64,000 bases of DNA from Immundisolibacterales bacterium. Lineage in GTDB: Bacteria; Pseudomonadota; Gammaproteobacteria; HK1. The position numbers and the translations under genes were made by a program. This document shows positions 16,429 to 23,786 of this stretch, one piece after another. The notes below the pieces were generated by a model that worked only from the letters and a program-made list of their open reading frames with translations, searched no databases and was not told where the DNA came from. Position 1 is the first letter of the stretch. Each line of letters begins with the position of its first letter. The stretch is from NCBI GenBank assembly GCA_026712715.1, contig JAPOPW010000025.1, positions 80,757-144,756 on the forward strand, in the 5' to 3' direction.

Positions 16429-16603
16429 TTGTCGGGGCTCCTGTTGCGGGGTTCCGTGGTTGCAGTCGGCCTTGTCCCCGACCCTAGGCCGCGAACGGGA
16501 AAGCTTCGATTGTCGAGATGGCCGCGAGTTTCGGTCACGAGAGTACCGAACATCTGCCATTGATGGCAATTTCAGTCACTTGGCGTGCAGACTGTCGTTC
16601 TCC
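16429..16603. promoter_or_regulatory. Divergent promoter region between EthD-dctP and dctQM
   Basis: No gene is seen here. It separates the leftward EthD-like/dctP pair from the rightward dctQM genes and must hold promoters for at least the leftward pair. No confident -35/-10 pair or operator was picked out by eye. Confidence 0.35.
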
Positions 16604-16716
16604 GGAGGCCTGTGGGCTCCCGTACGGCTCTCGCGCAACCGGTCGATCGGCTTGCACGAGTTCGCCAAGTACCTGATCATGCGGGGCCTCGATCAGCCCA
16701 GTGCGGTGGCCTGGGC
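16604..16716 (+). pseudogene. Fragment of a second dctP gene
   Basis: Plus-strand codons read GLWAPV, then GLHEFAKYLIMRGLDQPSAVA. The intact DctP at 14942-16006 has VEWAQLSVNK then GFHKVAKYLIMPGFHQPAAVG at the corresponding place, near the conserved ligand-binding helix. Only about 35 residues of similarity remain, with no start and a decayed continuation. It lies directly before dctQ in the same orientation, where dctP normally sits in a dctPQM operon. The simplest reading is that the original dctP was deleted and decayed, and the divergent copy replaced it. Confidence 0.65.
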
Positions 16717-16833
16717 AGGCCACGGCGCGCGTTGCGATCGAGAGCGAACGCCGGGAGCGTCCCGACCGGGGCGACCACGGTCGACCGGTGGAGGGAAGAA
16801 AGCACTGAACAAGCACGAGAGCGGTACCGGCTG

Positions 16834-17373
16834 ATGTGGACGGTCATTCGCGCCATTGAGTGGTTTTCCAAGGTCTTCGGGTATATCGGCGCCTGGATCA
16901 TCGCCCCCCTCATCGTCAGCATGGTCTGGGAGGTGATCTCGCGAAGGTTCTTCGACGCGCCGACCATCTGGGCCTACGAGATGTCGTACATGCTGATGGG
17001 CACGAGTTTCCTGTTCGGCCTTGCCTTTACGCTGCAGATGCGCCGGCACGTGCGAGTCGATTTCCTCTACGATCACGTCAGCCTGAAGAAGCAGTCGATG
17101 ATCGACCTGGTCGGCTTCGCCATTCTGGTGCTGCCGGCGATGCTGCTGCTGCTGGGCGGCCTCTGGGACTTCCTGGCCTACGCCTACGAGCGTGACCTGC
17201 GTTCGGGCCAGTCGGCCTGGAACCCGGTGGTCTGGCCCTTCCGGGCCGGCTTCGTCATCGCCTTTGCCCTGTTGCTGCTTCAGACCATCTCCGAGATCCT
17301 GAAGTGCATTCTCGTCCTGATGGGTCACCACGTGCCTCGGCCAGCGGAATCGGACACGCTGGCGCTGCATTGA
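16834..17373 (+). CDS. dctQ: TRAP transporter small permease
   Basis: A 179-residue four-helix inner-membrane protein of the DctQ family, which docks the periplasmic binding protein and supports the large permease. Features are AIEWFSKVFGYIGAWIIAPLIVSMVWEVISRRFFDAPTIW, where the VSRR-F-[FD]-x-P-T-xW motif is the family signature, then YEMSYMLMGTSFLFGLAFTLQMRRHVRVDFLYD with the typical H-V-R-V-D, and two more hydrophobic segments about residues 85-110 and 130-160. Start ATG 16834 has no strong SD. It is 20 bases from dctM and clearly co-transcribed. The normal upstream partner dctP is present only as a fragment. Confidence 0.9.
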   Translation: MWTVIRAIEWFSKVFGYIGAWIIAPLIVSMVWEVISRRFFDAPTIWAYEMSYMLMGTSFLFGLAFTLQMRRHVRVDFLYDHVSLKKQSMIDLVGFAILVLPAMLLLLGGLWDFLAYAYERDLRSGQSAWNPVVWPFRAGFVIAFALLLLQTISEILKCILVLMGHHVPRPAESDTLALH

Positions 17374-17393
17374 CGAGGCGCTGAGGCTCGAGC

Positions 17394-18719
17394 ATGGGAA
17401 TCCCGCTCGCCGCATGGATGTTCCCGGTCCTGTTGTTCTGCATCTTCATGGGCTTTCCGGTCGGCTTCTCGCTCATGGGAACGGCTCTTGTCTTCGGCCT
17501 CATCAGCTATCCGCCCGAACCGCTGGCGCATCTTCTGACCTCCAAGGTGCAGGACGCCGCCAGCAGCTCGGTGCTGGCGGCGGTGCCGCTCTTCGTCTTC
17601 ATGGGCGCGATGATGGAGCGCTCGGGCATCGCCGAACGCCTCTTCGAAGTCATTCACCTCTGGACCCGGCGGCTGCCGGGCGGCCTCGCGGTCGGCACCG
17701 TGCTGATGTGCGTGGTCTTCGCCGCCGCGAGCGGCGTCATCGGCGCCACCGAGTCGGTGGTCGGTCTGCTGGCCATTCCGGTGATGCTGAAGTATGCATA
17801 CGACAAGGGACTGATTTCGGGCACGATCTGCGCCGGCGGCTCGCTCGGCACCATCATCCCGCCCTCCGTCGTCGTCGTGATCCTCGGGCCGGTGGCCGAT
17901 GTCGACGTCGGCAGCCTCTTTGTCGGCATGCTGTTTCCGGGGCTGATCCTGGCCGGGCTCTACATCATCTACATCCTGATCCTGTGCACGATCGCGCCGA
18001 GGTACGGGCCGAGCCTGCCGCCGGACGAGGACGAGCCCTCGCTGATCCAGAAGCTCGTCATATCGGCCCGGGCGCTGCTGCCACCGATCTTCCTGATCGC
18101 CGCCGTCCTCGGCTCGATCATCGCCGGCTGGGCAACGCCGACCGAGGCCGCGGCCATGGGGGCCGCCGGCTCGATCATCCTGACGGTGGTCTATCGGACC
18201 TTCACCTTCTCGGTGCTGTCGCAAGCCTTCGTCAAGACCATCCTGGTCACCTCGATGATCCTGATGATCCTCCTGGGCGGGACCATGTTCGCCGGCGTCT
18301 TCGTCGCCTCGGGCGGCATGTCGATGATTCAAGACGCGCTTCAGGGTATCGGCTTGACGGCCTGGCCGACCCTGCTGCTGATCCTGTTCCTGGCCTTCAT
18401 GGCCGGCTTCGTCCTGGAACTGGTCTCGATCATCCTGATCTTCATCCCGATCGTGATTCCGGTGATACAGCAGCTCGGCTTCGACGTGATCTGGTTCTGC
18501 ATCCTGTTCCTCATCGTGATCCAGACCAGCTATCTGCCCCCGCCGATGGCGCCGGCAATCTTCTACCTGAGGGGCATCAGTCCGCCGGAGATCACGATTC
18601 ACGACATGTACCGCGGCGTGATTCCGTTCATCGGTCTTCAGTTCATCGCGCTCGCCCTGGTCATGCTGTTCCCGCAGTTGGCGCTCTGGCTGCCGGACCA
18701 GCTCCTGGGCTTCAAGTAG
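17394..18719 (+). CDS. dctM: TRAP transporter large permease
   Basis: A 441-residue polytopic DctM permease that carries the solute with Na+ across the inner membrane. It shows the family hallmarks: an N-terminal PVLLFCIFMGFPVGFSLMGTA segment, DAASSSVLAAVPLFVFMGAMMERSGIAERLFE, GGLAVGTVLMCVVFAAASGVIGATESVVGLLAIPVMLKYAYDKGLISGTICAGGSLGTIIPPSVVVVILG (the GxGTIIPPS hairpin), GWATPTEAAAMGAAGSI, and the C-terminal EITIHDMYRGVIPFI. About 11-12 hydrophobic segments are present. With dctQ and the divergent dctP it makes a complete system, likely feeding the CoA-ester catabolic genes of the same island. Confidence 0.95.
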   Translation: MGIPLAAWMFPVLLFCIFMGFPVGFSLMGTALVFGLISYPPEPLAHLLTSKVQDAASSSVLAAVPLFVFMGAMMERSGIAERLFEVIHLWTRRLPGGLAVGTVLMCVVFAAASGVIGATESVVGLLAIPVMLKYAYDKGLISGTICAGGSLGTIIPPSVVVVILGPVADVDVGSLFVGMLFPGLILAGLYIIYILILCTIAPRYGPSLPPDEDEPSLIQKLVISARALLPPIFLIAAVLGSIIAGWATPTEAAAMGAAGSIILTVVYRTFTFSVLSQAFVKTILVTSMILMILLGGTMFAGVFVASGGMSMIQDALQGIGLTAWPTLLLILFLAFMAGFVLELVSIILIFIPIVIPVIQQLGFDVIWFCILFLIVIQTSYLPPPMAPAIFYLRGISPPEITIHDMYRGVIPFIGLQFIALALVMLFPQLALWLPDQLLGFK

Positions 18720-18763
18720 TCCGCGGCGGGGAGGCGCATGCTTCCGCCTCTGCGCTGCACGAC

Positions 18764-18790
18764 CCCCGGGCCCCGGCTCGGGGGCCGGGG
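18764..18790. terminator. GC-rich hairpin between convergent dctM and SDR genes
   Basis: Arms 18764-18774 and 18780-18790 (CCCCGGGCCCC against GGGGGCCGGGG) pair with one mismatch around a 5-base loop. It lies between two converging stops at 18719 and 18824, so it could end transcription from both sides. There is no T-run. Confidence 0.45.
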
Positions 18791-18823
18791 CGACGAGGGG
18801 AGAACGCAGAGAACCTTGGCTCC

Positions 18824-19603
18824 CTAAGCCGTCGCACCGCCGTCGACCGGCAGCGCCGCGCCGGTGATGAAGGAGGCCTCGTCGGACAGGAGGAACAGCG
18901 CGGCGTTGGCGATTTCGTCCGGGGCGGCGGCTCGGCCCATCGGCACGCTCGAGACGCGGGTGCGGATCAGCTCCTCCTTGTCCATTCCGGCGGTGCGCTG
19001 CTGGTCCGGCCGGGCGACGAACACCCGCAGCATCGGTGTGTCGACCGCCCCGGGGCAGACCACGTTGACCCGGATGCCGTCCTTGACCACGCGCTTGGCC
19101 AGCGACTTGGCGAAGCCGATCACGCCGAACTTCACCGCCGAATAGACCGGGCTGTTCGGCGAGCCGACGAGGCCGGAGACCGACGCGGTGTAGAGCAGCG
19201 ACCCGCCGCCGCGCATCCGCATCTCCGGGAGCGCGGCCTGCGCGGTCAAGAGCTGGGTGCGAAGATTGAGGCCGACGGCGATGTCGAACTCCTTCATCTC
19301 CAGCCCCTCGAACGCCGCCGGGCCGGGGTGACCGACATGGTCCCAGACGAAGTCGAGGCCGCCGAAGGCGTTCGCCGTCTCGCGGACGATACGGGCCGAG
19401 TCGGCGTCCCGGGTGAGATCGGCGACGATGCCGAGCGCCCGGCCGCCGGCGGCCTCGATCTCCGATACCGCCGCGGCGACCGCGGCCGCGTCGAGGTCGA
19501 CGATGCCGACCGCCGCCCCTTCGCGCGCGAACCGCACGGCGCCGGCCCGGCCCATGCCGGAGCCCGCCGCGGTGACGATGCCGATCTTGCCCTCGAGTCT
19601 CAT
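18824..19603 (-). CDS. Short-chain dehydrogenase/reductase
   Basis: A 259-residue classical SDR. The cofactor loop is written GIVTAAGSGMGRAGAVRFAREGA, i.e. TAAGSGMG instead of the common TGGxxGIG; the acidic Asp at the end of beta-2 (GIVDLDAAA) points to NAD+. The catalytic triad is in SLLYTASVSG (Ser) and PVYSAVKFGVIGFAKSLAKR (Tyr, Lys), and the C-terminus has FITGAALPVDGG. It faces leftward toward dctM, alone. Substrate unknown; possibly an alcohol step linked to the neighbouring transport and CoA-ester genes. Confidence 0.87.
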   Translation of the reverse strand: MRLEGKIGIVTAAGSGMGRAGAVRFAREGAAVGIVDLDAAAVAAAVSEIEAAGGRALGIVADLTRDADSARIVRETANAFGGLDFVWDHVGHPGPAAFEGLEMKEFDIAVGLNLRTQLLTAQAALPEMRMRGGGSLLYTASVSGLVGSPNSPVYSAVKFGVIGFAKSLAKRVVKDGIRVNVVCPGAVDTPMLRVFVARPDQQRTAGMDKEELIRTRVSSVPMGRAAAPDEIANAALFLLSDEASFITGAALPVDGGATA

Positions 19604-19681
19604 GAAACTTCTCCCGTTCTCGTTGTCGTGAATCGCCTCGCCGGCCCGCTCAGCCCCCGGCGCCCGCCACCCGTTCCCGGA

Positions 19682-20140
19682 TCAGCGGCAGTTCCTGCGG
19701 TAGCCGTGCCGCGATGCGTTTTCGATCACCGGGTCGAGCAGCGCAAGGTCGCCCGGGATGATCTGGTTGCCCTGGGGAAACACGGCTCCGGTCACAACCC
19801 CGATCTCGCTGCGCACGCGATCGTCCTGGTAGTAGCAGTCGTACACGCGACTCAGCAGGTTCTGAAACGCTTGCGGCTCGTTGGCACTGAACTCGGTCAG
19901 TCGCTCGCAGCGTTCGCTGAGCGACAGATCGGGAAAGGCAGGATTCAGCTTCCCCAGAATCGATGTCAGGTCGGCGACAAAATCCGCTGCCTGCGTGCTC
20001 AGGTAGTGTTTGAAATCCACATCCGCAGCGCTCGGCATGGAGCCGTCTCGACTCGCCGGAATCAGTGCGTCGAGCAACCCGGCCAACAATGATTGTTGTT
20101 GTTCGCTGAGCGGTCGATCGGCGAAAACGGGATCGGGCAT
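19682..20140 (-). CDS. Gluconate 2-dehydrogenase subunit 3-like small protein
   Basis: A 152-residue protein starting at the ATG at 20140, 17 bases after the GMC oxidoreductase stop. The sequence PLSEQQQSLLAGLLDALIPASRDGSMPSAADVDFKHYL is the usual opening of the gluconate 2-dehydrogenase subunit 3 / DUF1931-like group, in which a small helical subunit accompanies a GMC flavoprotein. Family members normally carry a Tat signal; none is present here, and the cytochrome c subunit is missing. The pair may therefore work in the cytosol or with another electron acceptor. Middle part is rich in helices (SLSERCERLTEFSANEPQAFQNLLSRVYDCYYQDD). Confidence 0.7.
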   Translation of the reverse strand: MPDPVFADRPLSEQQQSLLAGLLDALIPASRDGSMPSAADVDFKHYLSTQAADFVADLTSILGKLNPAFPDLSLSERCERLTEFSANEPQAFQNLLSRVYDCYYQDDRVRSEIGVVTGAVFPQGNQIIPGDLALLDPVIENASRHGYRRNCR

Positions 20141-20157
20141 GGCTGTTTCTCGTTGAT

Positions 20158-21762
20158 TCAGTCGAACAGATTGGCGAGGTTGTTCTTCATCGTGTCGGCG
20201 ACATACAACGCCAATGCCTGAATCGTACTGGTCGGATTCACGGCGCCGCCGGTGACGAAGATACTGCCGTCGACGACAAACAGGTTTCTGACGTCGTGGC
20301 TGCGGCCCCAACGATTGACCACCGATGTCTCCGGGTCGTCACCCATCCGCGCAGTGCCGAGCAGATGCCACCCGGCGAGGGGCTTGGGTCCGTCGCTGAT
20401 GATGTCCACGGCGCCGGCCGCACGCAACGCTTCCTCTGCGCGTGCCATCCCGTGGGCGATCAGCTTCCGGCTGTTTTCGCTGTATCGATAGGTGATCCTG
20501 GGCGCCGGGATGCCGTCGGAGTCGGTCAGCGCGGGGTCCAGGGTGACCGTGTTGTGCTCCTCCGGCAGGTCTTCGCCGATGATGCCGATGGCTGCGACGT
20601 GATCGAAACGTTGCCGGAATGCATCGTGATGGTCAGGGCCCCAGGGAATCGTGCCATTGACATAGCCGGTCATCGCCGTGTTCAACGGCCCGGGACCACG
20701 GTTGATCTGCATGGTGTAGCCGCGCACGAAGCCGCGCTCGAGATCGGTCTCGTAGAACTCCTTGCTCAGTATGCAGCAGCCCTGCGGCCCCTTGTGGCTG
20801 TCGAGCCTTTCCTCGAACCGGCCCTGCACGAGCCCCGCCGGATGAAACATGAGATTCCTGCCCACCAGACCGCTCGAATTGGCAAGGCCGTCGGGAAACC
20901 GGCTGGAGGTGGAATTCAGCAGGAGGCGCGGCGTGCCGACGCCGTTGCAGGCCATGACCACTACTTCGGCGCGCTGGAAGCACTCTTCGCCGTCCGCATT
21001 GAAGTAAATCACCCCGTCTGCAAATCCGTCATCGTTCAACGTGATTTCCCGCACCCGGCACCGGGTGCGCAGCTCCACGCGGCGCCGGATCGCATCGGGC
21101 CAGTAGGTGATGTCGGTGCTGGACTTGGCGCCTTGCGCGCAACCGGACATGCAGGGGCCCAGGTTCAAGCACCTGTCGCGACCCTCGTAGGGTTGGGAAA
21201 TGATGGCGCTGTCCGAAGGCCACCAGTGCCACCCGAGCGCATTGAACCCTCTGGCAACGGTCTCCCCGACCAGTCCCAGCGGGAGCGGCGGCAGCGGGGG
21301 TTGCTTTGGCGGACACATCGGATCACCCGACAATCCCGACACCCCCATCACGCAGTCGTTCTGTGCGAAGTAGGGCTCCAGGGTGTCGTAGTCAATGGGC
21401 CAGTCGTCCGCGACGCCATCCAGAGACTTCACCTTGAAATCCGAAGGGTGCAAACGAGGGAAGTGCGCGGCGTAAAGGATGGTGCTGCCGCCGACGCCGT
21501 TGAAATTGACTACGGTTACGTCCGAGTCGCGGTTGTTGATCGGATAATCCGTATCCAGCCCGCGGACGTTGGGGTCGATGTTGTACGGTCCGAAGGACTG
21601 ACTTTCCCAGTTGGCCGCGTTGGACGGGTACTTTGCCGGGTTCATCCAGTCGCCCTGTTCGAGGCAGACGATGCGCATGCGCGTGTCCGCCAGACTCCAC
21701 GCAACCGCCGCCCCCGAAGCACCGGCTCCGATGATCAGCACGTCTACAACGTCCTCGGCCAT
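20158..21762 (-). CDS. GMC family oxidoreductase
   Basis: A 534-residue FAD-dependent oxidoreductase of the glucose-methanol-choline type. The N-terminal FAD fold is VLIIGAGASGAAVAWSLAD, with the GMC middle signature VVNFNGVGGSTILYAAHFPRLHPSDF and a cysteine-bearing loop NLGPCMSGCAQGAKSSTDITYWPDAIRRR. The C-terminal substrate domain has WHLLGTARMGDDPETSVVNRWGRSHDVRNLFVVDGSIFVTGGAVNPTSTIQALALYVAD, containing the H-x2-G-T-x-R-M-G and the final N-P-[TS] active-site region. The layout follows the large subunit of gluconate/2-ketogluconate-type dehydrogenases. It pairs with the subunit-3-like gene downstream. Codon use and G+C (about 58-60 %) are lower than in the flanks, consistent with separate acquisition. 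Substrate: an alcohol or sugar acid, not determined. Confidence 0.88.
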   Translation of the reverse strand: MAEDVVDVLIIGAGASGAAVAWSLADTRMRIVCLEQGDWMNPAKYPSNAANWESQSFGPYNIDPNVRGLDTDYPINNRDSDVTVVNFNGVGGSTILYAAHFPRLHPSDFKVKSLDGVADDWPIDYDTLEPYFAQNDCVMGVSGLSGDPMCPPKQPPLPPLPLGLVGETVARGFNALGWHWWPSDSAIISQPYEGRDRCLNLGPCMSGCAQGAKSSTDITYWPDAIRRRVELRTRCRVREITLNDDGFADGVIYFNADGEECFQRAEVVVMACNGVGTPRLLLNSTSSRFPDGLANSSGLVGRNLMFHPAGLVQGRFEERLDSHKGPQGCCILSKEFYETDLERGFVRGYTMQINRGPGPLNTAMTGYVNGTIPWGPDHHDAFRQRFDHVAAIGIIGEDLPEEHNTVTLDPALTDSDGIPAPRITYRYSENSRKLIAHGMARAEEALRAAGAVDIISDGPKPLAGWHLLGTARMGDDPETSVVNRWGRSHDVRNLFVVDGSIFVTGGAVNPTSTIQALALYVADTMKNNLANLFD

Positions 21763-22088
21763 GGTCTCCCCCAGAACGATTTGGCTCAGTTTATCCGGAC
21801 CTTCCCGGCGTGCCGCAGCGAAGATCGCCGCCCGAATGGTGATGAAATAGATGAATTATTGCGGATAAAAGTCTGTACCGCATAGCGTTTTCTTGGTAAA
21901 GATCCCCACCCGGATCGTCGAATGGGCGACGAGCGTGCCGGATCGTGGGATACGACAGTCGAAATCGAGCACGATGCCCGGGAATTCGTGCCGGTGTCCC
22001 CACCGTCCGTCTCCGTACCGGCCTTGCAGTACACGCTCCCAACGCGAGGTTCCAGGCTCGAATCGCGCCTGAGCCGCCGGTGCGAGGG
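21763..22088. other. Intergenic region, nothing recognised
   Basis: Some 325 bp upstream of the GMC gene and downstream of the EEP-fold gene. A relatively AT-rich section (about 21840-21900) probably carries the GMC promoter. No ORF of credible composition, repeat or RNA was identified. Confidence 0.4.
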
Positions 22089-23300
22089 TCACCGGGACGC
22101 GACGGGAAGGGCGACGTCGACCCAGACGAGGCGGTGGTCGGAGGCGTCGAGGAGCGCAGATCCCGGCTCGCCCTCCTCGGGCCAGTACACCCCGGCGTCC
22201 GTGATTGCGAGACCCGCCGAGGGCAGCACGTAGTCGACCCTGAGGTTGCCGGGCGCGCGGTCGCGAAAGTCGGCGGTGTCGAAGCGCGCCGCGCCGCGGT
22301 GGCGGACGTTCGCCTTGCCCTGGGCCAACGCGGCGGCGGCGGCGCCCTCGCTCTCCGGCGTCACGGAGGCGTTGACCAGGGGATGCCCGGTGAGCTGGCG
22401 CGCCGCCCCCGGCACCGATTCCCCGTCCACCGGATCGGCGTTGAGATCGCCTGCAATGACGAAGTGCGCGCCGGAAGGGAGCCCGCCCGCCCGGCCCTCG
22501 TCGTCGCGCAGGTAGTCCGCCGCTTCGATGTAGTCCTTCCAGAAACGGATCTCGTCGGCATTGCGCAGGCCGTTCCGGTCCTCGGGACCATCGAAGACGG
22601 GTGGCGTGGGGTGGCTCGCGAGCAGATGGACGACCTCGCCGTCGATGCGAATCGGGACATCCCAGTGGCTCTTGGAGGAGAGGCGGAGGATCGCGAGCGC
22701 GTCCTCGGAGTAGAAGGACGAACCGTCGGCGCGGACCGGGAGCCGCGCTCGGGGCAGGTCCTTCCACCGGAAGGTGCGGAAGGTCCGAACGGCGCCCGAA
22801 TCGATCGCGTGCTTCGACAGGACGACCATCCCGTACTGCCCTTCGAAGGTCCCGAATCCGTGCGAGTCCCGCGCGCGCTCGAACGTTCCGGCCACCTTGC
22901 CGACAATTCCGTCGCCGTCGAGGTCGAGCCCGGTAGCAAGGCCGGTGTTCGAAGGCGCGATGAAGCTGAACGGGTAGGCGCCACCGAGGTAGCTCGCGAC
23001 GAAGCTTCGATCGTTGCCCGGCCCGTAGTCGAACTCGTTCACCAGGATGACGTCGGGGTCCACGGTGCGGACGATGGCCGCCACCTTCGCGATCTGCGGG
23101 TCCGTGCCGCTCGCGAGCGCGGCCGCGAGCTCGCCCCCGGCGCCGCGATGCATGGAGGCGTTGAACGTGGCGAAGCGCACGCTCCCCGCAGCCGCATCAC
23201 CGGCGGCAAGGACGAGGCCGATGGCGGCAAGGACGAGCCCGGCAACCGGGAAGCGCACGCGGTTCATCTGGTTCCCGGGGAGGGCATCACGTTTCCGCAT
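22089..23300 (-). CDS. Exported endonuclease/exonuclease/phosphatase-fold protein
   Basis: A 403-residue protein of the DNase I-like EEP fold, which hydrolyses phosphodiesters. The start at 23300 (AGAGGACC upstream) or at 23267 precedes a signal peptide: NRVRFPVAGLVLAAIGLVLAAGDAAAGS, cleaved near AAA-GS. The catalytic layout is FATFNASM, DPDVILVNEFDY (metal-binding Glu), GQYGMVVLSKHAI, HLLASHPTPPVFDG (His), FVIAGDLNADPVDG (Asp-x-Asn) and the terminal DASDHRLVWVDVAL (Ser-Asp-His). These are all parts of an active EEP enzyme. It has also a Gly/Asp-rich DLDGDGIVG loop that may bind calcium. It would act in the periplasm or outside the cell, e.g. as a nuclease or phosphodiesterase/sphingomyelinase-like enzyme. 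Divergent from the autotransporter across an AT-rich gap. Confidence 0.85.
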   Translation of the reverse strand: MRKRDALPGNQMNRVRFPVAGLVLAAIGLVLAAGDAAAGSVRFATFNASMHRGAGGELAAALASGTDPQIAKVAAIVRTVDPDVILVNEFDYGPGNDRSFVASYLGGAYPFSFIAPSNTGLATGLDLDGDGIVGKVAGTFERARDSHGFGTFEGQYGMVVLSKHAIDSGAVRTFRTFRWKDLPRARLPVRADGSSFYSEDALAILRLSSKSHWDVPIRIDGEVVHLLASHPTPPVFDGPEDRNGLRNADEIRFWKDYIEAADYLRDDEGRAGGLPSGAHFVIAGDLNADPVDGESVPGAARQLTGHPLVNASVTPESEGAAAAALAQGKANVRHRGAARFDTADFRDRAPGNLRVDYVLPSAGLAITDAGVYWPEEGEPGSALLDASDHRLVWVDVALPVASR

Positions 23301-23786
23301 CTCACGGGTCCTCTCGATTCCCAGCGCAGTTGCCGGCCTGCGGCGGCGGAGCGGGGTGACTTGGGACGCTGGTGCAGCCGACGCAGGATTGTAGGGGCGA
23401 ATCCCGCCACCCATGCGCCCGTTCCGGGAAGCGTTCCCGGCGCCGGGGGCGGGTGCCGGGCAACGGGTCACGGTCGCGAACATCTCTGGTTTTGACAGCG
23501 TGATGTGCGCCCACTTGCAGGACCAATTTATGGGACTCTTTTTCTTGTAGGAACATGGGTTCTTATGTGTAGACCGGCTCCCTTTTTGTGTAGTCAATTT
23601 CCCTTTCTTCACTAGTGTCGGAACCGATTGGTCAAACTACAAAATTATGCGGCCATTTTCCATTGCCGCAGATTCTGATCCGTGCATAAATCGCCGGTGC
23701 AGATGGCACATCCGCAGCCTCCGGGACGCACTTCCGCGGCAAGCGAGGCTGGCGGCATCTCGTTCAAGGAGAATCGGAGGAACGTC
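23301..23786. promoter_or_regulatory. AT-rich divergent promoter region with two 21-bp direct repeats
   Basis: A 486 bp gap between divergent genes for two exported proteins; it is the most AT-rich part of the left half of the window (about 23510-23660). Two direct repeats at 23566-23586 and 23587-23607 share TGTGTAG, seven variable bases, then CCCTTT. The 21-bp spacing is two helical turns, as expected for tandem sites of a DNA-binding protein. A degenerate third TTGTAG is at about 23545. Promoter -10/-35 boxes could not be fixed. The autotransporter start has CGGAGGA upstream as SD. Confidence 0.45.

Noticed and set aside
17414..20092. 892-residue open frame on the plus strand
   Set aside because: It is a frame shadow of dctM and of the reverse strand of the SDR and small subunit genes, with Arg/Gly-rich composition and no motif.
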